A stretch of 64,000 nt of DNA from Hyphomicrobiales bacterium (GCA_016792825.1 JAEUMI010000134.1:1-64000); one strand, 5' to 3'. Counted from the stretch's first letter, positions 49,980 to 60,147 are shown. The notes: a model not told the origin generated them from the sequence alone. Numbers and translations: made by a program.

Positions 49980-50999
49980 ATGAACAAGATCACGCGGCGG
50001 AAATTTGGGCGGACCGGGCTCATGGTCACGGACATGGGCTTTGGCGCGGCCCCCATCGGCAATTTTCTCAAGCCCATTCCGGAAGAGGTCGCCGCTGCGA
50101 TGGTGGAACACGCGTGGATTTCCGGGATGCGCTACTTTGATACCGCTCCGCTTTATGGTCACGGGCTTTCGGAACTGCGTCTTGGGCAGAACCTGCGCTG
50201 GAAGCCGCGAGACGAATTTGTCCTCTCCTCGAAGGTGGGCCGGCTCCTGACGCCAGCACCGCGGGCAAGCATCAGTTTCGCCCCGTGGGTCAACGCGGCA
50301 CCATTCACGTTCCGCTTTGACTATTCTTACGACGGTGCGATGCGCTCAGTTGAGGACACCTTGCAGCGCACGGCGCTTGAACGGATTGACATCGCCTTCA
50401 TTCACGATTGCGATGTGTTCACCCACGGCGCAGCGCAACAGGCGATCTATTTCAAGCAGGCGATGGATGGAGCCTACAAGGCGCTTCTCAAGATGCGCGA
50501 GGAAGGCGTGGTCAAGGCCATCGGGTTTGGCGTCAATGAATGGCAGGTTTGCCATGAGGCCCTGAAGCAAGGGGATTTCGATGGTTTCCTGCTTGCGGGG
50601 CGCTATACGCTGCTTGAACAGGACTCGCTCGATGAGTTCCTGCCACTGTGCGAAAAGCGCAATGCCGCGGTCGTAATAGGCGGCGGCCTCAACAGCGGAA
50701 TCCTGGCGACAGGCGCGGTCCCCGGCGCCAAGTACAACTATTCTCCCGCACCGCCCCACATCCTGGAGAAGGTGAAGAAGATTGAAGCAGTCTGCACCGA
50801 ACACAAAGTGCCGCTGCCTGCGGCAGCGCTTCAATTCCTGCTGGCACACCCGGCCATCGCCTCGCATGTGCCGGGAACGCGGACCGTTGAACAAATGGAA
50901 CAGAACATCGCCTGGATCAGCCATCCGATCCCGAAGGATTTCTGGCAGGACCTGAAGCACAAGGGCCTCCTCAGAAAGGATGCCCCCGTCCCTACTTGA
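49980..50999 (+). CDS. Aldo/keto reductase, aldose (L-fucose/D-threo-aldose) dehydrogenase-like
   Basis: The 339-residue AKR has MRYFDTAPLYGHGLSELRLG (catalytic Asp/Tyr), VLSSKVGRLL (catalytic Lys) and IDIAFIHDCDVF (catalytic His). The long insertions and the AAALQFLLAHPAIASHVPGTRTVEQMEQN end match D-threo-aldose 1-dehydrogenase, also called L-fucose dehydrogenase, or related pyridoxal dehydrogenases. ATG 49980 has GGGAG ahead. It is convergent with the ABC permease gene and overlaps it by eight bases. Confidence 0.88.
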   Translation: MNKITRRKFGRTGLMVTDMGFGAAPIGNFLKPIPEEVAAAMVEHAWISGMRYFDTAPLYGHGLSELRLGQNLRWKPRDEFVLSSKVGRLLTPAPRASISFAPWVNAAPFTFRFDYSYDGAMRSVEDTLQRTALERIDIAFIHDCDVFTHGAAQQAIYFKQAMDGAYKALLKMREEGVVKAIGFGVNEWQVCHEALKQGDFDGFLLAGRYTLLEQDSLDEFLPLCEKRNAAVVIGGGLNSGILATGAVPGAKYNYSPAPPHILEKVKKIEAVCTEHKVPLPAAALQFLLAHPAIASHVPGTRTVEQMEQNIAWISHPIPKDFWQDLKHKGLLRKDAPVPT

Positions 51000-51942
51000 T
51001 GACGAGCACCTTGGCGCGGTCCATGGTCACTGCCACGGCAGCCACGAGAATGAAGCCGAAGACGATTTGCTGGGCAAAGACCGATACGCCCATGAACGTC
51101 ATGCCGATCCGCACGACCTGAACAATGAGGGCGCCCACGAAGGTGCGCCAGATAGAACCCACGCCGCCGGTAATGGCTGTGCCCCCCACCACGATGCAGG
51201 CAATTGCCGGCAGAAGAAACTCATTGGCCAGTGTGGGAGAGCCTGATCCCAGGCGGGCCGCCATGACGACGCCCGCGACACCCGCCATGGTGCCTGACAG
51301 GGTAAAGGCGGCGATCTTGGTGCGGTCCACATTGATACCGGAGGCAATCACCGCGCGCTCCTGGGCGCCGATTCCGCGGACAAGGCGGCCAAATGGCGTA
51401 AGCCCCAACACGGCACTCATTATGACAAGGAAGGCTGCCCCCACCCAGATTTCATTCGGTACGCCCAAGGCTTCGCCAATGGCCCAGTCGAGATAAGTGG
51501 CGCTCAGGTCGCCGGGGATATTCACGGACCTGGTCTGGGAAAACCAATTGCCGGCGCTGATCACCACCCCACTGACAGCGAGGGTTGCGATGAAGGACGG
51601 GATGCGGAACTTGGTCGACGCCAGGCCGCCAATGAATCCTGCGAGGGCGCCACCCAAAACAGCAAGCGGAATTGCCAGAAAGCCCAATTGCTGGAGATAG
51701 GCCGCGAGGATGCAACTGGCCATCGAGGCAACGGCCTGCACCGACAGGTCAATGCCGCCCATCATGATGACGAGCGTTACCCCCGAGGCCATGAGGAACA
51801 GGGTCATCGTATCGGCCGTCACTGACAGGAAATTTCTGGCGGAGAAGAATCGGGGGTCATAAATGCCGACAATGAGAATGAGAACCGCAAGAACGATCAG
51901 CGGAAGCCAGGTTTGCAGGCGGGTTCGTTGCTCCTGTGTCAT
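50992..51942 (-). CDS. Ribose-type ABC sugar transporter permease
   Basis: The 316-residue protein has about ten helices and the RbsC signature: MASGVTLVIMMGGIDLSVQAVASM (residues about 50-72), TLAVSGVVISAGNWF, and VVGGTAITGGVGSIWRTFVGALIVQVV. The start is ATG 51942, one base after the ATPase gene stop region. A second, different permease of the same type lies upstream (53455-54432), so the importer probably uses a permease heterodimer. The expected substrate is a monosaccharide or sugar alcohol. Confidence 0.92.
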   Translation of the reverse strand: MTQEQRTRLQTWLPLIVLAVLILIVGIYDPRFFSARNFLSVTADTMTLFLMASGVTLVIMMGGIDLSVQAVASMASCILAAYLQQLGFLAIPLAVLGGALAGFIGGLASTKFRIPSFIATLAVSGVVISAGNWFSQTRSVNIPGDLSATYLDWAIGEALGVPNEIWVGAAFLVIMSAVLGLTPFGRLVRGIGAQERAVIASGINVDRTKIAAFTLSGTMAGVAGVVMAARLGSGSPTLANEFLLPAIACIVVGGTAITGGVGSIWRTFVGALIVQVVRIGMTFMGVSVFAQQIVFGFILVAAVAVTMDRAKVLVIK

Positions 51943-51943
51943 A

Positions 51944-53458
51944 TCACACCATATGCCGCACGAGTTCCACCTGGGTCGGTTTTCCGCCAGGGGGCGCTTC
52001 AAAGCGCGCAGTAATTTCGCCGTCACGCATGACGAGGATCCGGTTGGACAGGCCAATCACTTCATCCAGCGTGTCGCCCAGTAGAATTACCGCAAGTCCT
52101 TCGGCGGTCATGTCGCGCACCAGTTCATAGACGTCTTCCTTTGAGCCCACGTCAATGCCGCGCGTGGGATGATCCAGGATCAGGACACGGACGCCGGCGA
52201 TGCGCCACTTGGCGAGGACGACCTTTTGCTGGTTGCCGCCCGATAGGCTTCCAGCCGAAGTCGCTGTGGACGGCGTCTTGATCTTGAGTCTTGAAACCCA
52301 GTCGGCCGCCACCGCTTTTTCTGAAGAAAAACTGATAATGCCGCCTGATACGAATTTTGGAAGGGCGGCAAGCGTCATGTTCTCCGCCACACTGAAGGGG
52401 GCGACAAGGCCCTCCACCTTCCGTTCACTCGGTACAAGGCCAACGCCCTTGGCCGTTGCGTCATAGGCCGCTCCGAAGTGCACGGCGGTTCCATTGACCA
52501 GCAAGTTGCCGCCGTCAGGAGAGGTATGCCCGGCGAGACAGCGTGCCAGGTCTTCACGGCCAGAACCAATCACGCCGGCAATGCCCAGAACTTCGCCCTC
52601 ATGAAGTTCAAAGCTGATGTTGGAAAAAGCTCCATCCCGGTTCAAATCCACGCATTCAAGCACGGTTTTTGCTGAGGGCGTGGCCTGGCGCGCCTCACGG
52701 TAGTATTCGTGATGCAGCTGGCGTCCCACCATGTGCTGGTGCAGTTCCTTGACGGTGGCATCCTTTGCGGCCAGCTCCTGGACAATCTGGCCGTCCCGCA
52801 TGACATAGACACGGTCCGAGATTTCAAGCACCTCCTCGAGACGGTGCGAAATGAATACGATGGAAGCCCGCTGCTTCAGATCGCCGATGATCCTGAAGAG
52901 CAGTTCGATTTCCTTTTGCTCAAGGACTGACGTGGGTTCGTCAAGGAGGATCGTAACATCTGTCTTGATGCGGCTGTCGAGAGAAAGCGCCTTGGCGATC
53001 TCGATCATCTGCCTGTCGGCAAAGGAGAGATCGGCGCAGCGCATGGCGGGATGGGTGCTGAGATGGACCTTCTTCAATTCCTCTGCCGCTGCCGCATTCA
53101 TACGCGATTTGGAGATGAGGCCAAAGCGCAGGAACTCCTCTTCGCGGCCGAGGAAGATGTTTTCCGCAACGGTCAGGGTGGGCAGGATCGACTGCTCCTG
53201 GAAGACCATAGCAATGCCGGAATCAAAGGCATGGCGCGGCGAAGTGATGATAATTTCCCGGCCGTCTACCAGGACTTTCCCTTCGTCAGGCTGATAAATG
53301 CCATTCAGAACCTTGAGCAAGGAGGATTTTCCAGCACCGTTTTCCCCAATGAGGCCCACGACTTCGCCCTTGTTGATATGGAAGCTGACATTATCCAGCG
53401 CCTTCACGCCGGGGAAGGATTTCGAGACATTGCGGACTTCAAGGACTGGCTGCATCAT
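51944..53458 (-). CDS. Ribose-type ABC sugar transporter ATP-binding protein (two ATPase domains)
   Basis: The 504-residue protein has two ABC domains in tandem, as in RbsA/XylG. The N-terminal half has Walker A GENGAGKSS, LSFADRQMIEIAKAL and ILLDEPTSVLEQ. The C-terminal half has a degenerate Walker A (GVIGSGREDLAR), LSGGNQQKVVLAKW and ILDHPTRGIDVGSK, the degenerate C-terminal site being normal for this family. It powers import for the two permeases. It overlaps the upstream permease gene by four bases. Confidence 0.94.
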   Translation of the reverse strand: MMQPVLEVRNVSKSFPGVKALDNVSFHINKGEVVGLIGENGAGKSSLLKVLNGIYQPDEGKVLVDGREIIITSPRHAFDSGIAMVFQEQSILPTLTVAENIFLGREEEFLRFGLISKSRMNAAAAEELKKVHLSTHPAMRCADLSFADRQMIEIAKALSLDSRIKTDVTILLDEPTSVLEQKEIELLFRIIGDLKQRASIVFISHRLEEVLEISDRVYVMRDGQIVQELAAKDATVKELHQHMVGRQLHHEYYREARQATPSAKTVLECVDLNRDGAFSNISFELHEGEVLGIAGVIGSGREDLARCLAGHTSPDGGNLLVNGTAVHFGAAYDATAKGVGLVPSERKVEGLVAPFSVAENMTLAALPKFVSGGIISFSSEKAVAADWVSRLKIKTPSTATSAGSLSGGNQQKVVLAKWRIAGVRVLILDHPTRGIDVGSKEDVYELVRDMTAEGLAVILLGDTLDEVIGLSNRILVMRDGEITARFEAPPGGKPTQVELVRHMV

Positions 53459-54432
53459 TTCACCACATCAAGGCGCGAACGATCGAGGGCCAGCGCCACG
53501 GCGGCAATGATCAGCAGGCCCTGCACGCCTTGCTGCACATAAGGCTCGACCCCCATCAGAACCAGGCCATTGGCCAGCACAACGACGATGAAAACGCCAA
53601 TGACCGAATTGATTACGGAGCCAACGCCGCCGGAGAGCGCCGTTCCGCCGACAACAACGGCGGTAATCGTGGTGAAGAGCCGGCCCTGACTGATCAGGGC
53701 ATGGCCCTGGCCAAATTGCGCCGCGGCAAGCACCCCGCCCAGGCCATAAAACAGGCCGGCAATGCCGAAAATGAGGATCCGTGTGCGTTCGATGGGAATG
53801 CCGGCGTGGCGCGCCGTCATTTCATCCGTGCCGATGGCATAAAGCCAGCGCCCCAGGCGCGTGCGTTCCTGAATGACATAGGCAACCGCCACTGCAACGG
53901 CGGCAATCCATACGGCCATCGGGATTTCCAATACGCGGCCAAGGGAGAGAAAGCGAAAGGTCGGGTCTGATATACGGACTGTGGTGCCGCCCAGAATCGT
54001 CGTGGCGACACCAACTCCAGCGAAGCCCACACCAAGCGTTGTCATGAAGGATGGAGTTTTCAGTTTTATGTGGAGAACGCCGTTGAGCAGCCCCATCATA
54101 CCGCCCACAGCCACGGCAATGGGCACGGCCCAGAGGCTGAGCGCATAGGGCGATATATCGTTCAGAACCAGGAGGCTCACAATCACGGCAGTCAGCGCCA
54201 CCACACCTTCAATGGACAGATCAATGCTACCCATGAGAATGATGAACGTAGCCCCCATGCAAAGCACGATGGGAATCGCGGCCGAGTTCAGCAGCCGGAT
54301 GAAGTTGCCGAAGGTGAGGAAATTACCGTTGAACAGGCTGATGAGAATGCACAGCGCAAGCAGCACCACGACCGGCGCCCATCTGCGCCAATGCCCAAGG
54401 AGATTTCCGTTTGACACTGAAACCGGCTTCAC
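53455..54432 (-). CDS. Ribose-type ABC sugar transporter permease
   Basis: The 325-residue permease has about ten helices with CMGATFIILMGSIDLSIEGVVAL, TTLGVGFAGVGVATTILGG and VVVGGTALSGGVGSVINSVIGVFIVVV, all RbsC-like. It is the partner of the other permease coded downstream. It lies 74 bases after the binding-protein gene and shares its transcript. Confidence 0.93.
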   Translation of the reverse strand: MKPVSVSNGNLLGHWRRWAPVVVLLALCILISLFNGNFLTFGNFIRLLNSAAIPIVLCMGATFIILMGSIDLSIEGVVALTAVIVSLLVLNDISPYALSLWAVPIAVAVGGMMGLLNGVLHIKLKTPSFMTTLGVGFAGVGVATTILGGTTVRISDPTFRFLSLGRVLEIPMAVWIAAVAVAVAYVIQERTRLGRWLYAIGTDEMTARHAGIPIERTRILIFGIAGLFYGLGGVLAAAQFGQGHALISQGRLFTTITAVVVGGTALSGGVGSVINSVIGVFIVVVLANGLVLMGVEPYVQQGVQGLLIIAAVALALDRSRLDVVK

Positions 54433-54506
54433 AGCGTTCTCCCGCCCTTAAGGGACCAATAGATTAGCCGGGTGCCAGGCACCCGGCCATAGGTCATTGC
54501 GGAAGT

Positions 54507-55598
54507 TCAGCTGCGATACTGGATCTGGCCGGTCGCCTTGCCCCAGAGATCGTTGTAGTCCACCTTGGGAGGATTGTTCTTGTAGTCCGCCACCGTATCC
54601 TTGGACACGATTATGCCGGTGCCATAGAATTCGCGGTGTTCGCGGGGTTCCTTGGTGATGTCGATCTTGCCTGTGGCGTGGGCATAGGGAATGGCAAGGC
54701 CCATGCCGCCAGTCCAAATGGGATCCCAGGCAACCGTGCCCGCGAATTCACCTGCTTCGATGGCCGTGACGGCAGCGTCAATGCCGTCAATTCCAACGAC
54801 CGGCACTTTACCTGCCAGGCCGTTCTGGCGAAGGGCTTCGAGAGCGCCCATGCCCATGCCGTCATTGGCGGCGAACACGCCCTTGACCTGATCGCCAAAG
54901 CGCGTGAGCCAGGCCTGGGTAATGTCGAAGGCCTTTTGCTCGTTCCAGTCGGCAGGCTGGAAGTCAAGGAGAGTCACCTTGCCGTTGGTCTTGGCAATGG
55001 CGTTGTCGAGGCCGAGCTTGCGCTCGATCGCGGGGACGTTGGACAGAATTCCGCCCAGCGCCACGATGCCGCCCTCGCCGCCGAATGCCTTGAACAGCTC
55101 GTTGGCGATGGCCTCAGCCGTCGGCACGCCGTCAAAGGACATGTGGGCCACATAATTCGGGTCGAAGTCCCAGGGATGCAAATCGTCGGGCTTATTCCAC
55201 TGGGTGACGACGAAGCCACCTGCCTTTTTCACTTCTTCCACGATTACCCGGGCGTCAGGCGAGTCATTGGGATCGACGTTGAGGATCAGTTTTCCGCCGG
55301 TGCGCTGGAGAAGCGCCCTGATATCCGAGACGCCCTTTTCAGAGTTTCCTTCGGTGGCCAGCGTTTCATAGGTGGCGCCAATGGACTTGGCGAAATCCGC
55401 GCCGCCCTTGGCGAAGCTGGCGTGATAGGGATTTGCCACAGAGCGCATGGAATTGGCGAGTGTCCAGGTGGTTTCCTGGGCAATCGCCGGCATGGGGAAC
55501 GAACTTCCGAACACGCCAAGCGCGGCAGCGCCTTTCAGAATCGTGCGGCGGTTCAGGCGGGCATTCACGTTAACGGTTTCAGTCTTCTTGCTAGCCAT
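54507..55598 (-). CDS. Ribose-type periplasmic sugar-binding protein with a twin-arginine-like leader
   Basis: The 363-residue protein has an N-terminal leader with NRRTILKGAAALGVFG (a twin-arginine-type signal, cleavage after AIA near residue 40), then a type I periplasmic-binding fold: TWTLANSMRSVANPYHASFAKGGADFAKSIGA, KVPVVGIDGIDAAVTAIEAGEFAGTVAWDP. It captures the sugar for the importer coded downstream. It is the first gene of the importer operon and divergent from the TetR gene. Confidence 0.92.
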   Translation of the reverse strand: MASKKTETVNVNARLNRRTILKGAAALGVFGSSFPMPAIAQETTWTLANSMRSVANPYHASFAKGGADFAKSIGATYETLATEGNSEKGVSDIRALLQRTGGKLILNVDPNDSPDARVIVEEVKKAGGFVVTQWNKPDDLHPWDFDPNYVAHMSFDGVPTAEAIANELFKAFGGEGGIVALGGILSNVPAIERKLGLDNAIAKTNGKVTLLDFQPADWNEQKAFDITQAWLTRFGDQVKGVFAANDGMGMGALEALRQNGLAGKVPVVGIDGIDAAVTAIEAGEFAGTVAWDPIWTGGMGLAIPYAHATGKIDITKEPREHREFYGTGIIVSKDTVADYKNNPPKVDYNDLWGKATGQIQYRS

Positions 55599-55731
55599 TT
55601 TTAATCCTCCCGATTTTTTGGCCTTTACTGCACTAACTAGTTACTTCATTATACGGAATAGTCAAGTACCCCGGGAGGGGGCCGGGCAAAGGAAGGCTTG
55701 CGATTGCCGGGCAATTCGGGAAGTTAAAAGA
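55599..55731. promoter_or_regulatory. Divergent promoter/operator region between the importer and the TetR operon
   Basis: The 133-base gap contains the perfect palindrome TAACTAGTTA (55634-55643) and, on the minus strand, an exact TATAAT hexamer close to it. This is a plausible TetR-type operator position covering the importer promoter. Confidence 0.45.
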
Positions 55732-56406
55732 ATGACCGTTGCACCATCAGCCGAGTCGGCAGCGCCTGCGAAGCCAAATGGCGGCATTCGCCGTGATGCC
55801 GAGATGACGCGAAAGCGGATTCTTGCCGCCGCAACGGTCGAGTTTGCGCGCAAGGGATTGGGGGGGGCGCGCGTCGACGAAATCGCGGTACGCTCAAAGT
55901 CGAACAAGCGCATGATCTATCATTATTTCGGCAGCAAGGAGAAGTTGTTCACCGCGGTGCTTGAAGCGGCCTATCTGGGAATCCGCACCGCAGAGCAAAC
56001 GCTTCACCTCACCGAACTCGAGCCAGAAGATGCAATTGTAACGCTGGTCCGCTTCACCTGGAAATACTATCTCGATCATCCGGAGTTCCTCACCCTGGTC
56101 AACAGCGAGAACCTGCACCGTGCAAGGCACCTCAAAACATCGGAAGTGATCCGCAGCTCGAGCGGGAAATTCGTGCAGATGGTGAAGGCCATTCTTGATC
56201 GCGGCGTTGCCAAGGGCGTGTTCCGGAAAGGAGTTGATCCGGTGCAGCTGAATATTACCATCGCTGCCATCGGCTACTACTATCTGAACAACCGATTCAC
56301 CGGATCCATCGTTTTTGAACGTGATTACATGTCGCCGGAAAACCTCGATGCACGCCTGGCCTTCAATGTGGATACGATCCTCAGGCTGGTGAGAAAAGCA
56401 CCATGA
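55732..56406 (+). CDS. TetR-family transcriptional regulator
   Basis: The 224-residue protein has a TetR HTH at residues about 25-70 ([45 protein letters not shown]) and a C-terminal ligand domain resembling the RutR/TetR_C group. ATG 55732 is chosen because the family domain begins about 25 residues later; the longer frame from 55447 would run antisense through the binding-protein gene. A run of eight G at 55860-55867 lies inside the frame. It is divergent from the importer and its stop overlaps the acyl-CoA dehydrogenase start, so it may control both directions. Confidence 0.88.
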   Translation: MTVAPSAESAAPAKPNGGIRRDAEMTRKRILAAATVEFARKGLGGARVDEIAVRSKSNKRMIYHYFGSKEKLFTAVLEAAYLGIRTAEQTLHLTELEPEDAIVTLVRFTWKYYLDHPEFLTLVNSENLHRARHLKTSEVIRSSSGKFVQMVKAILDRGVAKGVFRKGVDPVQLNITIAAIGYYYLNNRFTGSIVFERDYMSPENLDARLAFNVDTILRLVRKAP

Positions 56407-57572
56407 GCAACGCGTCAAATTTTCATCTTCCCGTGCCCAGGCTGCCGGCGGATATTTACAGCCACATCCATGATACGGCCCGGCGCTTTGCCAGCGACCG
56501 GGTACGCCCCCGCGCCGCCGAGCTTGATGAAACGGAGGCCTTTCCCGCCGAGCTCTACGAGGAAATGGCGCAACTCGGCCTTTTCGGGATCACGGTTCCG
56601 GAGGACTTCGGCGGCGCAGGGCTTGATGCCCTCTCCTATTCCCTTGTCATGGAAGAGCTTTCGCGCGGCTATGCCTCGGTGGCCGACCAATGCGGCCTCG
56701 TGGAGCTGATCGGCACGCTTCTCTCGGTGCATGGAACCAAGACCCAGCGCGAGATGTATCTTTCCGACGTCCTCGCCGTGCGCAAGCGGGTGAGCTATTG
56801 CATCACCGAGGCTGAGGCCGGCACGGATGTTTCGGGCGTAAAAACCACCGCCCGGCGGGACGGCCCGGACTGGCGTCTTTCCGGCTCCAAAATATGGATC
56901 CACAACGCTCCCATCGCCGATTATGGCTATGTCCTTGCCCGCACCGATCCCGATGCAGGCAACCGTGGAATGTCGATCTTCATCGTCGATCTCTCCGCCG
57001 AAGGGGTATCGCGCGGCAAGAAAGAAAAGAAAATGGGCCAGCGCGCATCGCCGGTTGGCGCGCTGCATTTCGAAGATGTGCGATTGAGCGCCGATGCACT
57101 ACTGGGCCCAATCAACCGCGGCTTTCATATTATGATGAGCGTTCTCGACAAGGGCCGCATCGGCATCGGGGCACTGGCTGTCGGCATTGCCCAGGCGGGG
57201 CTTGACGCGGCCCTCGACTATTCCAAGGCCCGCAAGCAATTCGGCAAGCCCATCGCCGAAAACCAGGGCCTGCAGTGGATGATGGCCGACATGAAGAAGG
57301 ACATCACGGCGGCACGCGCGCTGGTGCACCGCGCGGCGATGACGATGGATGCGGGCTTGCCTGCGACCATGGACTGCTCGATCGCCAAATGCTTTGCCAG
57401 CGACACGGCGGTACAGCACACGGCAAACGCGGTTCAGATCTTTGGCGGTTCGGGATATATCCGCGGGTTTGAGGTCGAAAGGCTCTATCGCGATGCCAAA
57501 ATCACCCAGATCTACGAGGGCGCCAACCAGATTCAACGCAGCATCATCGCCCGCGAACTGCTCAAGGCCTAA
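56403..57572 (+). CDS. Acyl-CoA dehydrogenase
   Basis: The 389-residue flavoprotein has the family motifs [19 protein letters not shown] (residues about 131-150), the FAD-binding [25 protein letters not shown] and [37 protein letters not shown]. It forms a trans-2,3 double bond in an acyl-CoA. It overlaps the tetR gene by four bases and is followed after five bases by a MaoC-type gene, giving two successive beta-oxidation-type steps. The acyl substrate is unknown. Confidence 0.94.
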   Translation: MSNASNFHLPVPRLPADIYSHIHDTARRFASDRVRPRAAELDETEAFPAELYEEMAQLGLFGITVPEDFGGAGLDALSYSLVMEELSRGYASVADQCGLVELIGTLLSVHGTKTQREMYLSDVLAVRKRVSYCITEAEAGTDVSGVKTTARRDGPDWRLSGSKIWIHNAPIADYGYVLARTDPDAGNRGMSIFIVDLSAEGVSRGKKEKKMGQRASPVGALHFEDVRLSADALLGPINRGFHIMMSVLDKGRIGIGALAVGIAQAGLDAALDYSKARKQFGKPIAENQGLQWMMADMKKDITAARALVHRAAMTMDAGLPATMDCSIAKCFASDTAVQHTANAVQIFGGSGYIRGFEVERLYRDAKITQIYEGANQIQRSIIARELLKA

Positions 57573-57577
57573 CGCAA

Positions 57578-58015
57578 ATGGCTGAATTCCAGACTGACAT
57601 CATCGGATTGACAGCGACCTTCCGGAAAACCGTTTCCGAAAGCGACGTCTATCTCTTTGCCGGCATCACCGGCGATTTCTCGCCCAACCATGTGGATGAA
57701 GAATTCATGCGCGGGACCCAGTATGGGGGGCGCATTGCCCATGGCGCGCTGCTGGTAGGCTACATGTCGCGGGCCTCGACGATGATTGTGGAGAAATGCG
57801 TCAGTGTAACTTCTTCGACCTATCCCGTATCAATCGGCTATGACAGGACCAGGTTCCTGAAGCCGGTTTACATCGGCGACACGATCACCGTGACCTATGT
57901 CATGGCAGCCTATGATGAAGCGCGGAGCCGCTCATCGGCCACTATTGAAATCACCAAGGGTAGTAGCGAAGTCGTGGCTTCGGCGATCCATCTGATGAAA
58001 TGGCTCAACAGGTAG
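57578..58015 (+). CDS. MaoC-like (hotdog-fold) dehydratase/hydratase
   Basis: The 145-residue hotdog protein has the hydratase-2 catalytic motif with Asp and His (ITGDFSPNHVDEEFMRGTQYGGRIAHGALLVG). It probably hydrates the enoyl-CoA made by the upstream dehydrogenase, or is a related hydratase. It is convergent with the HAD-family gene, three bases apart. Confidence 0.9.
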   Translation: MAEFQTDIIGLTATFRKTVSESDVYLFAGITGDFSPNHVDEEFMRGTQYGGRIAHGALLVGYMSRASTMIVEKCVSVTSSTYPVSIGYDRTRFLKPVYIGDTITVTYVMAAYDEARSRSSATIEITKGSSEVVASAIHLMKWLNR

Positions 58016-58018
58016 CCT

Positions 58019-58870
58019 TTATTCAATCCACACGAAAGACCCAAGCAGATAACGCGGGGCAATTTGCCCTTCCTGCATTTGGGCGAGAAGTGCCGCCTCC
58101 GAAACATGAGCCTGCAAACCAGTCAAAGTCAATGCGCTGTCTATGCCAAAGGTTGCGGCACCAATTACATCGTGTTCAAGGCTGTCGCCGATCGCAACGA
58201 TCCGCGCCTTGTCGGGATGGCCGCACAAGGCGTGGGCATGGCGGTAGATGTCCACATAGGGCTTACCGATGCGGGTGACCTTGCCGCCCATCTCTTCATA
58301 TAGCGCAGCAATGGTTCCGGCGGCAGGAAGAAGCGTTTCGCCTACAAGCTTGTGAACATCAGGGTTGGTACAGATGCATGGCACGCCCCTTTTTGCCGCG
58401 GGGAGCAGGAGAGCGCGATAGGACGCAAGCGGGATACGCTCGGTTTCGCTGCCGGAGATGATGACCAGATCGGCTTCTTCGGCAGTATCCACGCTGGAGA
58501 AACCCAGATTGTCGGCGAGAGAACGGTCCTCGCCACTTGCTATCGTCAGGCAGCGAGTGCTTTTGCTTCTCTCAATGGGGAGCAGACCAGATTCCAGCAA
58601 GGCGGGTGCAACGTCGCCAGAGGTGACGAAGCGATCGAATGAGCTGCTGTCGAAGCCGAGTTTCGCCAGGCGGGAGATGTTGTAAGGGCCGCTGCGGCCG
58701 GAATTGGACAGAATGACGATGGTCTTGCCCTGGGCTTTCAGGTGGACCAAAGCCTGGCTTGCTCCTGCATAAGCGACTTCCCCGCCGCGCAGCACGCCGA
58801 ACTGATCGATGAAGAACACATCATAGAGTGCACTGAGTTCGTTCAGCGTAACAGTGGGTGGCATTTTCAT
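58019..58870 (-). CDS. HAD-IIA-type sugar phosphatase-like protein
   Basis: The 283-residue protein is a HAD-superfamily member of the NagD/TIGR01459 kind: DVFFIDQFGVLRGG at the N-terminus (motif I with Asp and a Phe in place of the usual second Asp), VILSNSGRSG (motif II), GKPYVDIYRHA and VAIGDSLEHDVIGAATFG (motif IV). It is the last gene of a minus-strand run with tpiA-like, rpiB-like and FGGY kinase genes and overlaps the kinase gene by four bases. It may dephosphorylate a sugar phosphate of that pathway. Confidence 0.85.
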   Translation of the reverse strand: MKMPPTVTLNELSALYDVFFIDQFGVLRGGEVAYAGASQALVHLKAQGKTIVILSNSGRSGPYNISRLAKLGFDSSSFDRFVTSGDVAPALLESGLLPIERSKSTRCLTIASGEDRSLADNLGFSSVDTAEEADLVIISGSETERIPLASYRALLLPAAKRGVPCICTNPDVHKLVGETLLPAAGTIAALYEEMGGKVTRIGKPYVDIYRHAHALCGHPDKARIVAIGDSLEHDVIGAATFGIDSALTLTGLQAHVSEAALLAQMQEGQIAPRYLLGSFVWIE

Positions 58871-60147
58871 TGTGACAGGCTTCGTTCTCTTATGACCAGG
58901 GAGGCCACCCCGGCGGCGGCATCCTCGGAAATTGAATCCAGAAACGGTACGCCGAGCTTCCGTTGCCGGATTTCACGCCAGGGCAGATTACGGGCGCCGC
59001 CACCAACCGTGCGCACACTGCGCAGTTGCGGGGCGCCGAGCTTTGCCAGTTGACGATAGCCAAGTTCCTCGACTGCCGCGATCCCCTCCAGAACGCCTTG
59101 GAAGAACACGACGTCATCCGCCGGACGAGGCGTGAGACGGGGAGCATGGTTGGGGTCGTTGATTGGAAAGCGTTCTCCCGGCCGCAACAGCGGATAGTAG
59201 TCAAGGCCGGTGGGCTGGCTGGCATCTATCCTCCGCGTCAGATCATCCAGCTGCGCATCGCCAAAAAGACTGCGGATGACCGCACCGCCGGTATTCGATG
59301 CGCCGCCGGCAAGCCAAAGATTGCCCACGCGGTGGCTGTAGATGCCAAACAGGGGAGCACTGATGGGGCGGTCCGAGGCGATTTTCACCACCAATGTGGA
59401 TCCCAGTGAGGTCACAGCATCGCCGATCTGATGCGCGCCTGTTGCCAGAAATGCGGCGCAGCCATCCGTTGTGCCTGCATGGAGGCGGGTGTTCTCGGCC
59501 AGGCCAAGGGCCCTTCCGGCGTTTCCGATTCCGCCGATTGCGGCACCGGCCCGGGCGACTTTCGGCAGCAGGCGCCGGTCCATGCCAACACTATCCAGCC
59601 ACTCCGGCCAGCGCTCCGTGCCAAGATCATAGCCGGTTTTCAATGCGTTATTTTCGTCGGAGATGGCCTCACCATGGCCAAGGCGCATGGCAATCCAATC
59701 AGCCTGGTGGACAATGCGATGGACGCCGCTGCCCCGCGAAAGCTTAATGGCGCGGCCCAGCGCAGTGGTGGCGCCCAGCGCCGGGCTGGTTGCGGGAGCA
59801 GCCGCGGCGATGGCAGCCACAATATCGGGATCATCGCAGGTGTCATTGTAGAGGCTTGCGGCGCCAAGCGGGGCATTGCCGGCATCGAGGGCCACAAGCG
59901 TGCCGGAGGTTCCATCGACGGCTATGCCTTCGATGCTGCCAAGCGCGCATTTTCCCGAAAGGTCATTGAGGCAATTTTCCACAGCGGCCCACCAGGCGGA
60001 AGGGATTCGCTTGTCGTCTGCCGCCTGATACGCAAATACAGATGCGGCGACCGGGCGACCTTCGCCATCAACGGCAACAGCGCGCACCCCTGAAGTGCCG
60101 ATATCGATACCAAGGGCGCAGGCATGGCAGAGAGGCTTAAGATTCAT
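58867..60147 (-). CDS. FGGY-family carbohydrate kinase
   Basis: The 426-residue kinase has an ASKHA phosphate-1 motif ALGIDIGTSGVRAVAVD near residue 11, AVDGTSGTLVALD and TVGGGARNLPWREIRQRKLG. It is shorter than typical xylulo- or ribulokinases and resembles the D-ribulose kinase-like group. It phosphorylates a sugar or polyol, probably after import by one of the two ABC systems. It lies 21 bases after rpiB. Confidence 0.88.
   Translation of the reverse strand: MNLKPLCHACALGIDIGTSGVRAVAVDGEGRPVAASVFAYQAADDKRIPSAWWAAVENCLNDLSGKCALGSIEGIAVDGTSGTLVALDAGNAPLGAASLYNDTCDDPDIVAAIAAAAPATSPALGATTALGRAIKLSRGSGVHRIVHQADWIAMRLGHGEAISDENNALKTGYDLGTERWPEWLDSVGMDRRLLPKVARAGAAIGGIGNAGRALGLAENTRLHAGTTDGCAAFLATGAHQIGDAVTSLGSTLVVKIASDRPISAPLFGIYSHRVGNLWLAGGASNTGGAVIRSLFGDAQLDDLTRRIDASQPTGLDYYPLLRPGERFPINDPNHAPRLTPRPADDVVFFQGVLEGIAAVEELGYRQLAKLGAPQLRSVRTVGGGARNLPWREIRQRKLGVPFLDSISEDAAAGVASLVIRERSLSQ

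Noticed and set aside
54636..55604. Plus-strand frame (322 codons) over the binding-protein gene
   Set aside because: It is antisense to a convincing periplasmic-binding-protein gene.
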